Assembly: GCA_903893745.1 (NCBI GenBank)
Contig: CAITNF010000006.1
Location: 98,995 to 162,994 of the forward strand
Origin: an uncultured Actinomycetes bacterium
Lineage (GTDB): Bacteria > Actinomycetota > Acidimicrobiia > Acidimicrobiales > RAAP-2
DNA length: 64,000 nt
Direction of reading: 5' to 3'
This document shows, piece after piece, positions 7,921 to 16,731 of this stretch (the first letter of the stretch is position 1; every line of letters starts with the position of its first letter). Made by a program: the position numbers and the translations under genes. The notes beneath the pieces are model-generated. The model was not told where the DNA came from and ran no database searches. It worked only from the letters and a program-made list of their open reading frames with translations.

Positions 7921-9597
7921 TTAGCGGCGGCGGTTAGCCGCAGAAATTACGGCCTCGAGCGAAGCGTCCAGGATTGAGGAGCTCATTCCTACTCCCCACC
8001 ACGTGGTGCCGTCATCACCCTCAGCTTCGACGTACGCCACCGCAGAGGCCTCAGAACCAGCAGTGAGCGCGTGCTCGTGATAGTCACGGACCTTGAAGTT
8101 AATGTCCATCTCGTCTCGTAACCCGGCCATCAGTGCATCTATCGGTCCGTTGCCCTCACCCTTCACCGTGACGTGCTCACCATCGACGATGAGCTGCGCA
8201 AAAATACGCGTACTCCGATTATCAGCAGCTACCTCACTGGACAACAGCTGAATTGTCGCGTTGTCTGGTTGATAGGTCGTGGTAAAGACGTCCCAAATCT
8301 GCGCAGGCGAAATTTCGGTCCCCGACGCCTCGGTGAGCTCTTGTACCTGCTTCGAGAATTCAACTTGCATAGAGCGCGGTAGGTCGAGGCCGTGCTCGGT
8401 GCTGAGTAGGTAGGCCACGCCTCCCTTGCCCGACTGCGAATTGACTCGAATGATTGCTTCGTAGGTTCGTCCCGTGTGCTTGGGATCAATGGGCAAGTAC
8501 GGCACTTCCCAGACGTCGTACTCGTCGCCAATGGCCGTCATTCCCTTTTTGATGGCGTCTTGATGCGACCCCGAAAAGGCGGTGTAGACGAGTTCGCCTA
8601 CGTAAGGGTGACGAGGATGAATGGGGAGGCGATTCGCGTACTCCGCGGTGTGGCGAACCCGGTCGATATCGCGCACGTCGAGTTGCGGATCAACACCCTG
8701 ACTAAATAGGTTGAGGGCCAGATTAACCACGTCAACGTTACCGGTGCGTTCTCCGTTGCCAAAGAGGGTGCCTTCCACCCGATCCGCTCCCGCCAACACG
8801 CCGAGCTCGGACGCGGCAACCGCCGTGCCACGGTCATTGTGAGGGTGCAGAGACAGAACAATCGAGTCACGTCGGTCAACGTGGCGCAGAAAATATTCAA
8901 TTGCGTCAGCGTAGAGATTTGGCGTGTACATTTCGACAGTTGCGGGGAGATTCAAGATTAGAGGACGTTGCGGTGTCGGATCAATTACGTCGATTACGGC
9001 ATTGCAGATTTCGAGGGCGTAGTCCAGTTCGGTCCCCGTGAAACTTTCGGGCGAGTACTCGTAAAGGAACTCGGTCTCTGGTGAGGTGGTCTCGAGTGAC
9101 TTGCATAACTTCGCGGCGTCGAGCGCAATCTGGGTAATCCCGGCTTTATCCAGACCAAAGACCACGCGGCGCTGCAAGATGGAAGTGGAATTGTAAAAAT
9201 GGACAATCGCACGGTGCACACCGTGCAAGGACTCGTATGTGCGACGCACGAGGTCTTCTCGGCACTGTGTCAAAACTTGAATCGTGACGTCGTTGGGAAT
9301 CAGATTCTTTTCGATAATTTGCCGGACAAAGTCGAAGTCGGGCTGGGACGCCGAAGGGAAGCCAACTTCAATCTCCTTGAAACCCATTTCGAGCAACTGA
9401 GCAAACATTGCCGACTTACGCTCGGGGTCCATTGGGTCAATCAGCGCCTGATTTCCATCGCGAAGGTCAACACTGCACCACCGTGGGGCCTTAGTAAGGC
9501 GCCGGTCGGGCCACGTTCGATCCGGGAGGTCGACGGGTACGAAGGGTCGATATTTGTGAAAGGCCATGGGGCTTGGCTGCTGAGGATTCGTTGCCAC
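7921..9597 (-). CDS. leuA: 2-isopropylmalate synthase
   Basis: LeuA condenses acetyl-CoA and 2-oxoisovalerate, the committed step of leucine synthesis. The 558-aa product is the actinobacterial/yeast-type enzyme: N-terminal KYRPFVPVDLPDRTWPDRR, then CSVDLRDGNQALIDPM near residue 42 with the metal-binding Asp, the catalytic barrel with HPHNDRGTAVAASELG near 250 and FGNGERTGNVDVVNLAL near 280, and a C-terminal regulatory domain from about residue 430. The GTG start at 9597 has AAGGAAGG 7 nt upstream; an internal ATG ten codons in is possible but lacks an SD. The leader holds a terminator-like hairpin. Confidence 0.96.
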   Translation of the reverse strand: MATNPQQPSPMAFHKYRPFVPVDLPDRTWPDRRLTKAPRWCSVDLRDGNQALIDPMDPERKSAMFAQLLEMGFKEIEVGFPSASQPDFDFVRQIIEKNLIPNDVTIQVLTQCREDLVRRTYESLHGVHRAIVHFYNSTSILQRRVVFGLDKAGITQIALDAAKLCKSLETTSPETEFLYEYSPESFTGTELDYALEICNAVIDVIDPTPQRPLILNLPATVEMYTPNLYADAIEYFLRHVDRRDSIVLSLHPHNDRGTAVAASELGVLAGADRVEGTLFGNGERTGNVDVVNLALNLFSQGVDPQLDVRDIDRVRHTAEYANRLPIHPRHPYVGELVYTAFSGSHQDAIKKGMTAIGDEYDVWEVPYLPIDPKHTGRTYEAIIRVNSQSGKGGVAYLLSTEHGLDLPRSMQVEFSKQVQELTEASGTEISPAQIWDVFTTTYQPDNATIQLLSSEVAADNRSTRIFAQLIVDGEHVTVKGEGNGPIDALMAGLRDEMDINFKVRDYHEHALTAGSEASAVAYVEAEGDDGTTWWGVGMSSSILDASLEAVISAANRRR

Positions 9598-9632
9598 CGT
9601 TCTGCCTTCCTTTGAGCTTTTCCACCGACGTT

Positions 9633-9650
9633 AAAACCCACAAAAGTGGG
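9633..9650 (-). terminator. Terminator-like hairpin in the leuA leader (possible attenuator)
   Basis: On the minus strand CCCAC-TTTT-GTGGG is followed directly by TTTT, an intrinsic terminator shape, about 36 nt upstream of the leuA start. A second hairpin lies just upstream at 9671-9684 (GCTCG-GAAA-CGAGC, a GNRA tetraloop). Because the genes on each side diverge here, this hairpin does not end any upstream gene, so a role in leuA attenuation is plausible. I found no leader peptide with a run of leucine codons. Confidence 0.5.
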
Positions 9651-9759
9651 GCTACGGCAATTAATGAACGGCTCGTTTCCGAGCTTGCTCAACGGTCTAA
9701 AGACCTGCCACCCAAACATTCTACCGCCCACCACCGAAATGTCCATAGTGGAAGGGCAG

Positions 9760-9765
9760 TAGTCT
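9760..9765 (+). promoter_or_regulatory. -10 element, leaderless promoter for the small membrane protein
   Basis: TAGTCT ends 7 nt before the GTG at 9773, the spacing seen at other presumed leaderless starts in this window. Confidence 0.4.
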
Positions 9766-9772
9766 GACCCAC

Positions 9773-9946
9773 GTGGGAATGGCTAAAGCACTCGTGAAAC
9801 TCCTCGGCGTGGTCGTCGTGGGAGCGGTCATCGCGGCGGTGGTCTACGTCGTAAAACGCCCATCGGCAAAAGAGTCCTCTGGGCCCCTTTCGTACGATCA
9901 GTGGCCCGACGTGCCACGCAATCCCGACGCATCAACCCCGCACTAA
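9773..9946 (+). CDS. Small single-pass membrane protein, hypothetical
   Basis: This short reading frame encodes 57 aa from GTG 9773, or 55 aa from ATG 9779. A hydrophobic segment [18 protein letters not shown] (residues ~10-27) is followed by a basic KR and a hydrophilic tail ending [17 protein letters not shown]. Actinomycetes have many short membrane proteins with one N-terminal helix and a Trp-Pro-containing tail, such as the DLW-39 family; the resemblance is in layout only. There is no SD, but a -10-like TAGTCT sits 7 nt before the GTG. The aldo/keto reductase begins 23 nt downstream, so both may share a transcript. Function unknown. Confidence 0.55.
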   Translation: MGMAKALVKLLGVVVVGAVIAAVVYVVKRPSAKESSGPLSYDQWPDVPRNPDASTPH

Positions 9947-9969
9947 CAACAGTAGGAAGAAGGATTGTC

Positions 9970-10950
9970 ATGGCTGAAATGGAATACCGACGATTGGGCC
10001 GTTCCGGCCTACAGGTCAGCGTGTTGTCATTTGGTAGTTGGGTAACGTTTGCTAACAAGGACCAAATTGAGACCGCCAATAAGGCCGCAGAATGTCTTCA
10101 AGCCGCGCGCGACGCGGGTGTCAACTTCTTTGACAACGCCGAAGGGTACGCCGCGGGCGAGTCCGAGCGCGTCATGGGCGCCGCCATTCGCGAGCTGGGC
10201 TGGAAGCGACATGAGTACATTGTTTCAACCAAACTCTTTTGGGGCCTGCACGACAATGTGAACATGAAGAACACGCTGAACCGCAAGTATCTCAGCCAGG
10301 CAATCGATGGCTCACTCGAGCGGTTCGGACTCGACTTCGTCGACCTCGTCTTTTGTCACCGACCTGACGCCAAGACGCCCATTGAAGAGACCGTGTGGGC
10401 GATGAGCGACATGATCACGCAGGGAAAGGCCCTCTACTGGGGAACCTCTGAGTGGAGCGCCGACGAAATTCGAGCGGCCTACGACATCGCCGATCGCCAC
10501 AACCTCCACAAGCCTCTTATGGAACAACCTCAGTACAACATCTTGTGGCGCGACCGCGTCGAGAAGGAGTACCACCGACTCTACGAAGACATTGGACTGG
10601 GCACCACTATTTGGTCTCCCTTGTCGTCGGGTCTCTTGACGGGCAAGTACCTCAATGGTGTCCCAGACGGTTCGCGCGCATCACTGCCCGGTTACGAATG
10701 GCTCCGCGGGATGTTGACCGACGAAGGTCGCAACAAGAAGGTCGCTGACTTGAAGGTCATCGCTGACGAGCTGGGGATCTCCTTGACGCAGCTCTCACTC
10801 GCTTGGTGCGTGAAGAATCCGAATGTCTCGACCGTCATCACGGGTGCCTCGTCGGCTGATCAGGTACGAGAGAACATGACGTCGCTCGACGCCGTGCCAC
10901 TTCTCACCAAAGAAATAATGGACCGAATTGACGTGATTAGCTTCTTTTAA
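9970..10950 (+). CDS. Aldo/keto reductase, AKR6 (potassium-channel beta-subunit-like) family
   Basis: The 326-aa product is an NADPH-dependent reductase of carbonyl compounds. It starts [20 protein letters not shown], contains [15 protein letters not shown] near residue 50 with the catalytic Asp and Tyr, STKLFWG near 86 with the catalytic Lys, [10 protein letters not shown] near 120 with the His, and the cofactor-site motif [13 protein letters not shown] near 216. These features and the C-terminal [14 protein letters not shown] match the Kv-beta-like group. The ATG at 9970 has GGAAGAAGGA close upstream; an in-frame extension to 9901 has no SD and runs through the small membrane gene. Physiological substrate unknown. 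Confidence 0.9.
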   Translation: MAEMEYRRLGRSGLQVSVLSFGSWVTFANKDQIETANKAAECLQAARDAGVNFFDNAEGYAAGESERVMGAAIRELGWKRHEYIVSTKLFWGLHDNVNMKNTLNRKYLSQAIDGSLERFGLDFVDLVFCHRPDAKTPIEETVWAMSDMITQGKALYWGTSEWSADEIRAAYDIADRHNLHKPLMEQPQYNILWRDRVEKEYHRLYEDIGLGTTIWSPLSSGLLTGKYLNGVPDGSRASLPGYEWLRGMLTDEGRNKKVADLKVIADELGISLTQLSLAWCVKNPNVSTVITGASSADQVRENMTSLDAVPLLTKEIMDRIDVISFF

Positions 10951-10960
10951 GCATGGTGCA

Positions 10961-11079
10961 GCGAAACGAATGCTTCGTGTTCGCTCCCCTCACTTCAGAC
11001 CGTTGGCCAGATAGCGGGGGCACCCTGACGTGCAACCCGCTGCACGCTTGAGGTGCTGGCGACCGCAACCTCAGTTGCT
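10961..11079. terminator. Hairpin cluster between convergent aldo/keto reductase and serA
   Basis: Three inverted repeats lie in the 128-nt convergent gap: 10961-10984 (GCGAAACGAA, loop TGC, TTCGTGTTCGC with one bulge), 11029-11046 (CGTGCA, loop ACCCGC, TGCACG) and about 11066-11079 (GCAAC, loop CTCA, GTTGC). None has a clear T tract on either strand, which is common for actinomycete terminators. Joint bidirectional termination is the likely role. Confidence 0.45.
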
Positions 11080-12653
11080 TATCGCAACGAAATCAAGTGA
11101 ATGCCCTGAATTCCCTGCATCTCACGCAGTCGATCGATGACGTCGCCCGGCGTTGGTGACGTGGTCGACAGCACCATTAATGCTGTCTTGGACTCCGCGT
11201 CAGGGCCCACCGCCATTGATGAGATCGAGACTTCGGCTTCACCGAGCGCGACACCCACGCGCCCGATCATGCCGGGGCGATCGTCATTGCGCACGACGAG
11301 CATTGACGCTGCTGGTGGAATTTCCACCGAATGGCCGTCCACACTGACAATCCGTGTTTCGAGCCGGTAGCCAATCGTCATTAAAGTTCCCGAAACTTCG
11401 TGACCACCCGAACGTACCGTGATCAGGTTCACGTACTCCGGTGACTCCACCGCAGAAAGCTCGCCCCACGTGAGTTTGTGATCGGTCGCTAACTGTGGGG
11501 CATTCACGAACGAAACACTGTCGTGTCCCGTCGAACTAAGGAGTCCTTTTAGCGCGCAGAGGGTCAAGATTTTAGTTCCCGCCCCGGCGAGTTCTCCCTG
11601 GAACAGCACCTCCAAGTCCGCCGGCTTGCCGTCAAGGAGTCCCCCGATAAATCGTCCAAGAATTTCGGCCAGACCCATAAAGGGTCGTACGACATTCGAT
11701 ACCTCACCGGCCGCGACGTTCACCGCAAAGGGCACGAAGTCGCCAGCCAAAGCCAACTGCACTTGCTCCGCGATGGTCATACCGGCTTTGTCTTGCGCTT
11801 CGGCGGTCGACGCACCCAGGTGGGGAGCGACTACTACCGAGGGAAGTTCAAAGAGGGGCGACTCGGTGGTCGGTTCTTTCTCGAAAACGTCAAGTGCGGC
11901 ACCCTGCACGTGGCCACTGCGAATCGCTTCGGCGAGGTCAGCCTCATTGACGATGCCACCTCGCGCCACGTTCACGATACGAACACCTTTTTTGGTCCTC
12001 TTCAATGATTCGGCATTGAGCAGGTTGGTGGTCTCTTTGTTCTTGGGCAAGTGAATCGTGATGAAATCGCTTTGCGCCAAAAGTGAATCGAGGTCCATGA
12101 GCTCTACACCCATGTGACGTGCTCGCTCATCAGAAATAAAGGGGTCGTACGCTATAAGGCGCATTCCAAAGGCCATCGCCCGTTGCGCCACCAGTGCACC
12201 GATTTTTCCAAGTCCCACGACGCCGAGGGTCTTGCCGTGCAGCTCGACACCCTCCCACTTTGATCGTTCCCACTTGCCGTTTTTGAGCGCGCTGTGAGCT
12301 TGGGGGACATTGCGGGCCTGCGCGAGTAAGAGCGCCATGGTCTGTTCGGCGGCCGAAAGAATATTCGACTGTGGCGCATTGACCACCATCACACCCAGCT
12401 CCGTGGCCCGATTGACGTCGACGTTGTCGAGCCCAATGCCCGCTCGACCCACCACAACCAGATCTTTCGCCGCCTCGAGGGTTGCGCTATCGACCTGGGT
12501 AGAGGAACGAATAATGAGCGCGTGGGCGCCCTTTATCGCTTCGAGTAGTTCGGCGGCCGAGAGACCCAATCGCACGTCGACTTCGTGGCCGGCGTTCCGA
12601 AGTTCTTGAAGTCCAGCTTCAGCAATTTCTTCCGTGACTAATACTCGAGACAC
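11079..12653 (-). CDS. serA: D-3-phosphoglycerate dehydrogenase
   Basis: SerA oxidises 3-phosphoglycerate to 3-phosphohydroxypyruvate, the entry to serine synthesis. The 524-aa length is the long actinobacterial form. Visible are the NAD-binding motif GVVGLGKIGALVAQRAMAFG near residue 145, the catalytic Arg in NVARGGIVNEADL near 232, and Glu/His in FEKEP and PHLGASTAEAQ near 260-283. An intervening domain (~310-445) precedes a C-terminal ACT domain starting VRNDDRPGMIGRVG, the usual serine feedback site. The GTG start has AAAGG 7 nt upstream. It lies 50 nt downstream of a class I aminotransferase on the same strand and near serC, which performs the next step. Confidence 0.96.
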   Translation of the reverse strand: MSRVLVTEEIAEAGLQELRNAGHEVDVRLGLSAAELLEAIKGAHALIIRSSTQVDSATLEAAKDLVVVGRAGIGLDNVDVNRATELGVMVVNAPQSNILSAAEQTMALLLAQARNVPQAHSALKNGKWERSKWEGVELHGKTLGVVGLGKIGALVAQRAMAFGMRLIAYDPFISDERARHMGVELMDLDSLLAQSDFITIHLPKNKETTNLLNAESLKRTKKGVRIVNVARGGIVNEADLAEAIRSGHVQGAALDVFEKEPTTESPLFELPSVVVAPHLGASTAEAQDKAGMTIAEQVQLALAGDFVPFAVNVAAGEVSNVVRPFMGLAEILGRFIGGLLDGKPADLEVLFQGELAGAGTKILTLCALKGLLSSTGHDSVSFVNAPQLATDHKLTWGELSAVESPEYVNLITVRSGGHEVSGTLMTIGYRLETRIVSVDGHSVEIPPAASMLVVRNDDRPGMIGRVGVALGEAEVSISSMAVGPDAESKTALMVLSTTSPTPGDVIDRLREMQGIQGIHLISLR

Positions 12654-12703
12654 CGTTTTACCTTTCGTTGGTTCTTCACAGGCTAGGGGGAAGTAAGGCT
12701 TGG

Positions 12704-13903
12704 TCAGCCCGCGGCGACAAACGCGGCGAAACGTTCGAGCCCCTCGACGAGGTCATTATCGCCCAGGGCGTAACTCAGTCGAAAGAATCCGGGCGTCCCA
12801 AATGCTTCACCTGGTACAACGGCAATTTTGATCATCTCGAGAAGATTGGCCGCCAACTCTGCCGAAGTTGTCGCGGTACGTCCGCCCAGCGAACGTCCGA
12901 GAAGCCCCTCCACGTTGGGATAGCAGTAGAAGGCGCCTTCGGGTTCGACACAGTTGACACCCGGTATTTTATTTAACATCGAAGTCATCAGTTGTCGACG
13001 TCGATCGAATGCCACCCGCATTGTTTCAACGGCGCTCAGGTCACCGGTTAACGCCGCCACTGCGGCACGCTGCGAAATATTCGAAATGTTTGACGTGGTC
13101 TGACTCTGATAGTTAACCGCGGCGTTCATAACGTCCGGGGCGCCCAGCATCCAGCCAATTCGCCATCCAGTCATGGCGTAGGTCTTCGCGACACCATTGA
13201 CGACGACCCAACGATCACCTAGTTCGGGGGCGACAACCGGCATTGAGACGTTTTTGGCGTCACCGTAGACAAGGTGCTCGTAAATCTCGTCACAAAGTAC
13301 CCAGATGTCGTGCTCGGCGGCCCAGCGACCAATGGCGGCTACGTCGTCGGGGCGCACCACCGCGCCCGTAGGGTTTGAGGGCGAGACGAATACCAGCAAT
13401 TTCGTTTTATCCGTTCGAGCCTGCTCAAGGTCGTCGACCGTCACGCGAAAGCCGTTCGCCTCGCTGGTCGGTACTGGTACGGCTCGAGCCCCCGTGAGGT
13501 AGACCGCTTCGGGATACGTGGTCCAGTACGGCGCGGGAATGAGCACTTCATCACCGGGGTTCAGCAGCGTCATAAACGCGGTCGCCACGGCGTGCTTGCC
13601 GCCATTGGTCACCAGCACCTGGCCTGGAGTTACCGCCAAGCCCGTATCACGCAGCGTTTTAGCGACAATGGCGTCGCGCAATTCGGGCAGACCTGCGGTG
13701 GGGGTGTACTTGTGGTTACTGACCTGGTAGCAGGCCTGCACGGCGGCTTCGACAATGTGATCAGGGGTTGGAAAGTCTGGTTCGCCCGCTCCGTAGCCAA
13801 TAACGGGCTCACCGGCGGCCTTGAGCGCCTTCGCTTTGGCGTCCACAGCCAAGGTGGCGCTGGGCGCTAGACCCGCTAGAAGGTTGCTCACTCTCGCCGA
13901 CAT
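12704..13903 (-). CDS. Class I aminotransferase (aspartate aminotransferase type)
   Basis: This PLP enzyme of fold type I probably transfers amino groups between aspartate (or another amino acid) and 2-oxoglutarate. The 399-aa product starts [20 protein letters not shown], where ATG 13903 has GGAG 6 nt upstream; a longer in-frame start at 14017 would run through serC. Motifs are [14 protein letters not shown] near residue 37, [17 protein letters not shown] near 165 and [16 protein letters not shown] near 230 with the PLP lysine, and [18 protein letters not shown] at the C-terminus. It diverges from serC across 37 nt. Aspartate/prephenate specificity cannot be told from sequence. Confidence 0.88.
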   Translation of the reverse strand: MSARVSNLLAGLAPSATLAVDAKAKALKAAGEPVIGYGAGEPDFPTPDHIVEAAVQACYQVSNHKYTPTAGLPELRDAIVAKTLRDTGLAVTPGQVLVTNGGKHAVATAFMTLLNPGDEVLIPAPYWTTYPEAVYLTGARAVPVPTSEANGFRVTVDDLEQARTDKTKLLVFVSPSNPTGAVVRPDDVAAIGRWAAEHDIWVLCDEIYEHLVYGDAKNVSMPVVAPELGDRWVVVNGVAKTYAMTGWRIGWMLGAPDVMNAAVNYQSQTTSNISNISQRAAVAALTGDLSAVETMRVAFDRRRQLMTSMLNKIPGVNCVEPEGAFYCYPNVEGLLGRSLGGRTATTSAELAANLLEMIKIAVVPGEAFGTPGFFRLSYALGDNDLVEGLERFAAFVAAG

Positions 13904-13926
13904 GCTTCGCTCCGTTTCACTTTCCG

Positions 13927-13932
13927 TAGAAT
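13927..13932 (+). promoter_or_regulatory. -10 element, probable leaderless promoter for serC
   Basis: TAGAAT ends 8 nt before the serC ATG inside a 37-nt divergent gap, so the transcript should start at or next to the ATG. No SD is present. The divergent aminotransferase has an SD and must use a promoter overlapping serC. Confidence 0.5.
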
Positions 13933-13940
13933 TGAAGTCT

Positions 13941-15062
13941 ATGAGTTCCCCAGACACCCTCCGCATACCTGCCGACCTTTTACCGCGCGACGGACGCTTC
14001 GGCGCCGGACCATCCAAAGTGCGCGCGGAGCAGATGGCGGCACTCGCCGGCGACGCGTCGACCTACATGGGTACCTCCCACCGCCAGGCGACCGTACGAA
14101 ACAAGGTCGGCGAAGTTCGAGACGGTCTCACGTCGCTGTTCACGCTGCCCGACGGCTACGAAGTGCTGCTCGGCAATGGTGGCACTACGTGCTTTTGGGA
14201 CGCCGCGACGTTCCACCTCGTAAGCGAACACAGTCAGCACCTCAGCTTCGGAGAGTTCTCGTCGAAGTTTGCGAGCTGCGTCAAAGACGCTCCCCACCTC
14301 AGCGACCCCGACGTCATTAAGAGTGACGTTGGTACGCACCCCTACGCGACGGCCGACTCCTCGGTTGACCTCTACGCGTTGACCCATAACGAAACCTCCA
14401 CTGGTGTCATGATGCCGATTACGCGACCCGAGGGGGCCCAAGGACTCGTCGCCGTTGACGCCACCTCAGCCGCTGGTGGCCTGATGGTTGACCCCAGCCA
14501 GTTCGACGTGTACTACTTCGCCCCCCAGAAGTCCTTCGCGTCCGACGGCGGCCTCTGGATTGCCATCTGCTCACCCGCCGCTATTCAGCGAATTGAAACG
14601 CTGGCGAGTTCGGGACGGTGGACGCCCGCATTCTTCGATTTGAAGATTGCCCTCGATAACTCTCGTCTCAATCAGACCTACAACACCCCCGCGCTTGCCA
14701 CCATTCACTTGTTGGCATCGCAGATCAAGTGGATGAACGACCAAGGGGGCTTAAGTTTCTCTGCGGGGCGCTCACGAACTTCAGCGGAAACGCTCTACAC
14801 CTGGGCCGAAGCTTCGGACTTTGCCACGCCATTCGTGCAAAACCCCGCTCAGCGCAGCAACGTCATCGGGACCATTGACTTTCGTGACGATGTGGACGCC
14901 ACGTTGATTGCGAAGATACTTCGAGCCAATGGTGTGGTCGACACCGAACCCTACCGAAAGCTGGGTCGAAACCAACTCCGAATTGCCATGTTTCCGAGCA
15001 TCGACCCCGAAGACGTGGCTTCGCTCTGCGCCAGCATCAACTGGATTGTGGGCAATCTCTAA
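13941..15062 (+). CDS. serC: Phosphoserine aminotransferase, actinobacterial type
   Basis: SerC converts 3-phosphohydroxypyruvate and glutamate to phosphoserine and 2-oxoglutarate, the step after SerA. The 373-aa product has [14 protein letters not shown] near residue 18, [15 protein letters not shown] near 80, the cofactor region [13 protein letters not shown] near 170, and [15 protein letters not shown] near 190 with the PLP lysine. This matches the Mycobacterium-type SerC rather than the E. coli type. ATG 13941 ([10 protein letters not shown]) is chosen because a TAGAAT hexamer lies 8 nt upstream; longer in-frame starts would overlap the divergent aminotransferase. serB is not in the window. 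Confidence 0.94.
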   Translation: MSSPDTLRIPADLLPRDGRFGAGPSKVRAEQMAALAGDASTYMGTSHRQATVRNKVGEVRDGLTSLFTLPDGYEVLLGNGGTTCFWDAATFHLVSEHSQHLSFGEFSSKFASCVKDAPHLSDPDVIKSDVGTHPYATADSSVDLYALTHNETSTGVMMPITRPEGAQGLVAVDATSAAGGLMVDPSQFDVYYFAPQKSFASDGGLWIAICSPAAIQRIETLASSGRWTPAFFDLKIALDNSRLNQTYNTPALATIHLLASQIKWMNDQGGLSFSAGRSRTSAETLYTWAEASDFATPFVQNPAQRSNVIGTIDFRDDVDATLIAKILRANGVVDTEPYRKLGRNQLRIAMFPSIDPEDVASLCASINWIVGNL

Positions 15063-15071
15063 GTAGCAGTT

Positions 15072-15104
15072 GGTAGGTCCTGACTCAACGAGTCTGAACC
15101 TACC
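15072..15104. terminator. Bidirectional hairpin between convergent serC and ilvC
   Basis: A near-perfect inverted repeat: GGTAGGT, 3-nt bulge, GACTC, loop AAC, GAGTC, 3-nt bulge, ACCTACC, so 12 paired bases. It fills the 49-nt gap between two converging stop codons. A perfect 12-bp palindrome, CTAGTCGACTAG at 15104-15115, abuts it and includes the ilvC stop. There is no T tract on either strand. The most likely role is bidirectional termination. Confidence 0.65.
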
Positions 15105-15111
15105 TAGTCGA

Positions 15112-16146
15112 CTAGTCGGTGTCGCCACCGGACGTTTCGGACACCTTTTGCTTACCCGCTGATACGAACGGCATCATTTCACGAAGCTTCTTGCCAATGT
15201 CTTCAATGGGGTGCTTCTTGCCGGCGTCGCGTAACTCGCGATAGCGCGGACGGCCAATCTCGTTTTCCTTGACCCATTCAGCGGCAAAAGTACCGTCTTG
15301 GATTTCGGTCAGCACCTTCTTCATCTCGGCTTTCACCGCGTCAGTAATGATGCGCGGACCGCGAGTGAGGTCACCGTACTCGGCCGTGTCCGAAATGCTA
15401 AATCGCATTCCGGTAATGCCTTCTTCATACATCAAGTCCACGATGAGCTTTAATTCATGCAGACACTCAAAATACGCGCTCTCGGGCTGGTATCCAGCTT
15501 CCACCAGGGTCTCGTACCCCGCGCGTACGAGCGCGCTCACGCCGCCACAGAGCACCGCCTGCTCGCCAAACAGGTCCGTCTCCGTCTCTTCGGTGAAGGT
15601 CGTTTCCAGCACGCCAGCTCGGGTGGCCCCCAGTCCGTCGGCGTAGGCCAAGGCGATGTCGTGCGCGTGACCCGTGGCGTCGTGGTGCACGGCAATTAGT
15701 GCCGGCACTCCTCCACCTTGCTCGAAGGTTCGACGAACCAGGTGTCCGGGTCCCTTGGGCGCCACCATCGCGACGTCAACATCAGCGGGGGGATTAATCA
15801 GGTTGAATCGAATGTTGAAGCCGTGCGAGAACAAGAGGCACTTGCCCGCTGTGAGGTTCGGCGCGACATCCTCGTCGTAGACCCGCTTCTGGTCGGTGTC
15901 GGGCACCGACATCATGATGATGTCGCCTTCAGCGGAAGCCTGCGCGATCGACATGACCCGAAGACCCGCCTCTTCGGCCTTGTGCACTGACGAAGACTCC
16001 GCTCGGAGTCCCACGATCACGTCGTAACCACTGTCGCGCAAGTTCAGCGCGTGCGCGTGTCCCTGGGAGCCGTAGCCGAGAATGGCAATCTTCTTACCCT
16101 TCAGAATTTCGGGGTTCGCATCTTTTTGGTAGTACAACTTGGTCAT
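15112..16146 (-). CDS. ilvC: Ketol-acid reductoisomerase
   Basis: IlvC isomerises and reduces acetolactate or acetohydroxybutyrate with NADPH, step two of branched-chain synthesis. The 344-aa product is the short class I form: [22 protein letters not shown] near residue 20 is the Rossmann motif, followed by SHGFNIRF near 108 and [20 protein letters not shown] near 130, then the knotted C-terminal domain with [11 protein letters not shown] near 192 and the metal-binding [17 protein letters not shown] near 225. It lies 42 nt downstream of ilvN on the same strand, consistent with an ilvBNC operon ending at the serC/ilvC hairpin. Confidence 0.97.
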   Translation of the reverse strand: MTKLYYQKDANPEILKGKKIAILGYGSQGHAHALNLRDSGYDVIVGLRAESSSVHKAEEAGLRVMSIAQASAEGDIIMMSVPDTDQKRVYDEDVAPNLTAGKCLLFSHGFNIRFNLINPPADVDVAMVAPKGPGHLVRRTFEQGGGVPALIAVHHDATGHAHDIALAYADGLGATRAGVLETTFTEETETDLFGEQAVLCGGVSALVRAGYETLVEAGYQPESAYFECLHELKLIVDLMYEEGITGMRFSISDTAEYGDLTRGPRIITDAVKAEMKKVLTEIQDGTFAAEWVKENEIGRPRYRELRDAGKKHPIEDIGKKLREMMPFVSAGKQKVSETSGGDTD

Positions 16147-16188
16147 CGTTCAGCTCATTCTCTCTGGTAGTCGCAGCAGTTACAGATT

Positions 16189-16731
16189 CTACTTTGGTGC
16201 GGGCTCGCCAAGTCTAGGTAGCGCCACCCGACCAGTTCGATGAATTTCCACACCACTAAAGGTTTCGAGCGACCGCTCTAACTCGTCGCAGGCTCTTGGC
16301 GTGCCGGCCAACATTACGGTCACGGCGCCCGGATCGACATCAACTATGGCGGCGCCGGCATTAGCCAAAAGGTCAAGTAGCGGCGTGCGATTGGCGGTAT
16401 CGGTGACAATGGTCGCCAGTAATAATTCCCGTTCTACCGCGTCGCTGGGAGCCAGGTCAGTAATTGCTACTACGTTGACGAGCTTGTCGAGCTGGCCCAC
16501 AATCTGTTCGAGCGGCGCTGATTCAGCGTCCACCACAATCGTGACGCGTGAAAAGCGAGCGTGGCCTTCAGATGGAGCTACCGCCAGTGAATAGATGTTG
16601 AAGCCACGACGAGCAAAAAGTCCAGCGATACGCGCCAATACTCCCGCTTTGTTTTCCACCAGTACCGAGAGTATGTGGTGGCGAACAGGCGAGTGACTCG
16701 TGGTGCCAAGAAAAGGTTCCGGGCTCATCAC
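16189..16731 (-). CDS. ilvN: Acetolactate synthase small (regulatory) subunit
   Basis: IlvN activates the catalytic subunit and confers valine feedback. The 180-aa product has an N-terminal ACT domain (HHILSVLVENKAGVLARIAG, then RRGFNIYSLAVAPSEG) and a C-terminal domain with ERELLLATIV. The start is GTG 16731, which overlaps the ilvB stop by 4 nt (GTGA), or the next codon ATG; both give almost the same protein. A slightly longer N-terminal extension than in E. coli IlvH is normal for actinomycetes. Translation is probably coupled to ilvB. Confidence 0.95.
   Translation of the reverse strand: MMSPEPFLGTTSHSPVRHHILSVLVENKAGVLARIAGLFARRGFNIYSLAVAPSEGHARFSRVTIVVDAESAPLEQIVGQLDKLVNVVAITDLAPSDAVERELLLATIVTDTANRTPLLDLLANAGAAIVDVDPGAVTVMLAGTPRACDELERSLETFSGVEIHRTGRVALPRLGEPAPK

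Noticed and set aside
9690-9730. GGGTGGCA on the minus strand in the leuA leader, reminiscent of a T-box core
   Set aside because: The match to the T-box consensus breaks after GGGTGGCA (no ACCGCG), and no specifier stem is visible. Chance similarity is more likely.
10951-11078. Possible small RNA gene in the gap between the aldo/keto reductase and serA
   Set aside because: The hairpins fit termination of two convergent genes; there is no promoter-like signal or cloverleaf.
13904-14017. Longer start for the class I aminotransferase
   Set aside because: It would run through the divergent serC start region; ATG 13903 has a clear SD and the conserved N-terminus.
13980-14441. Minus-strand 153-aa frame inside serC
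   Set aside because: It lies wholly within serC and shows no recognisable motif or SD; shadow frame.
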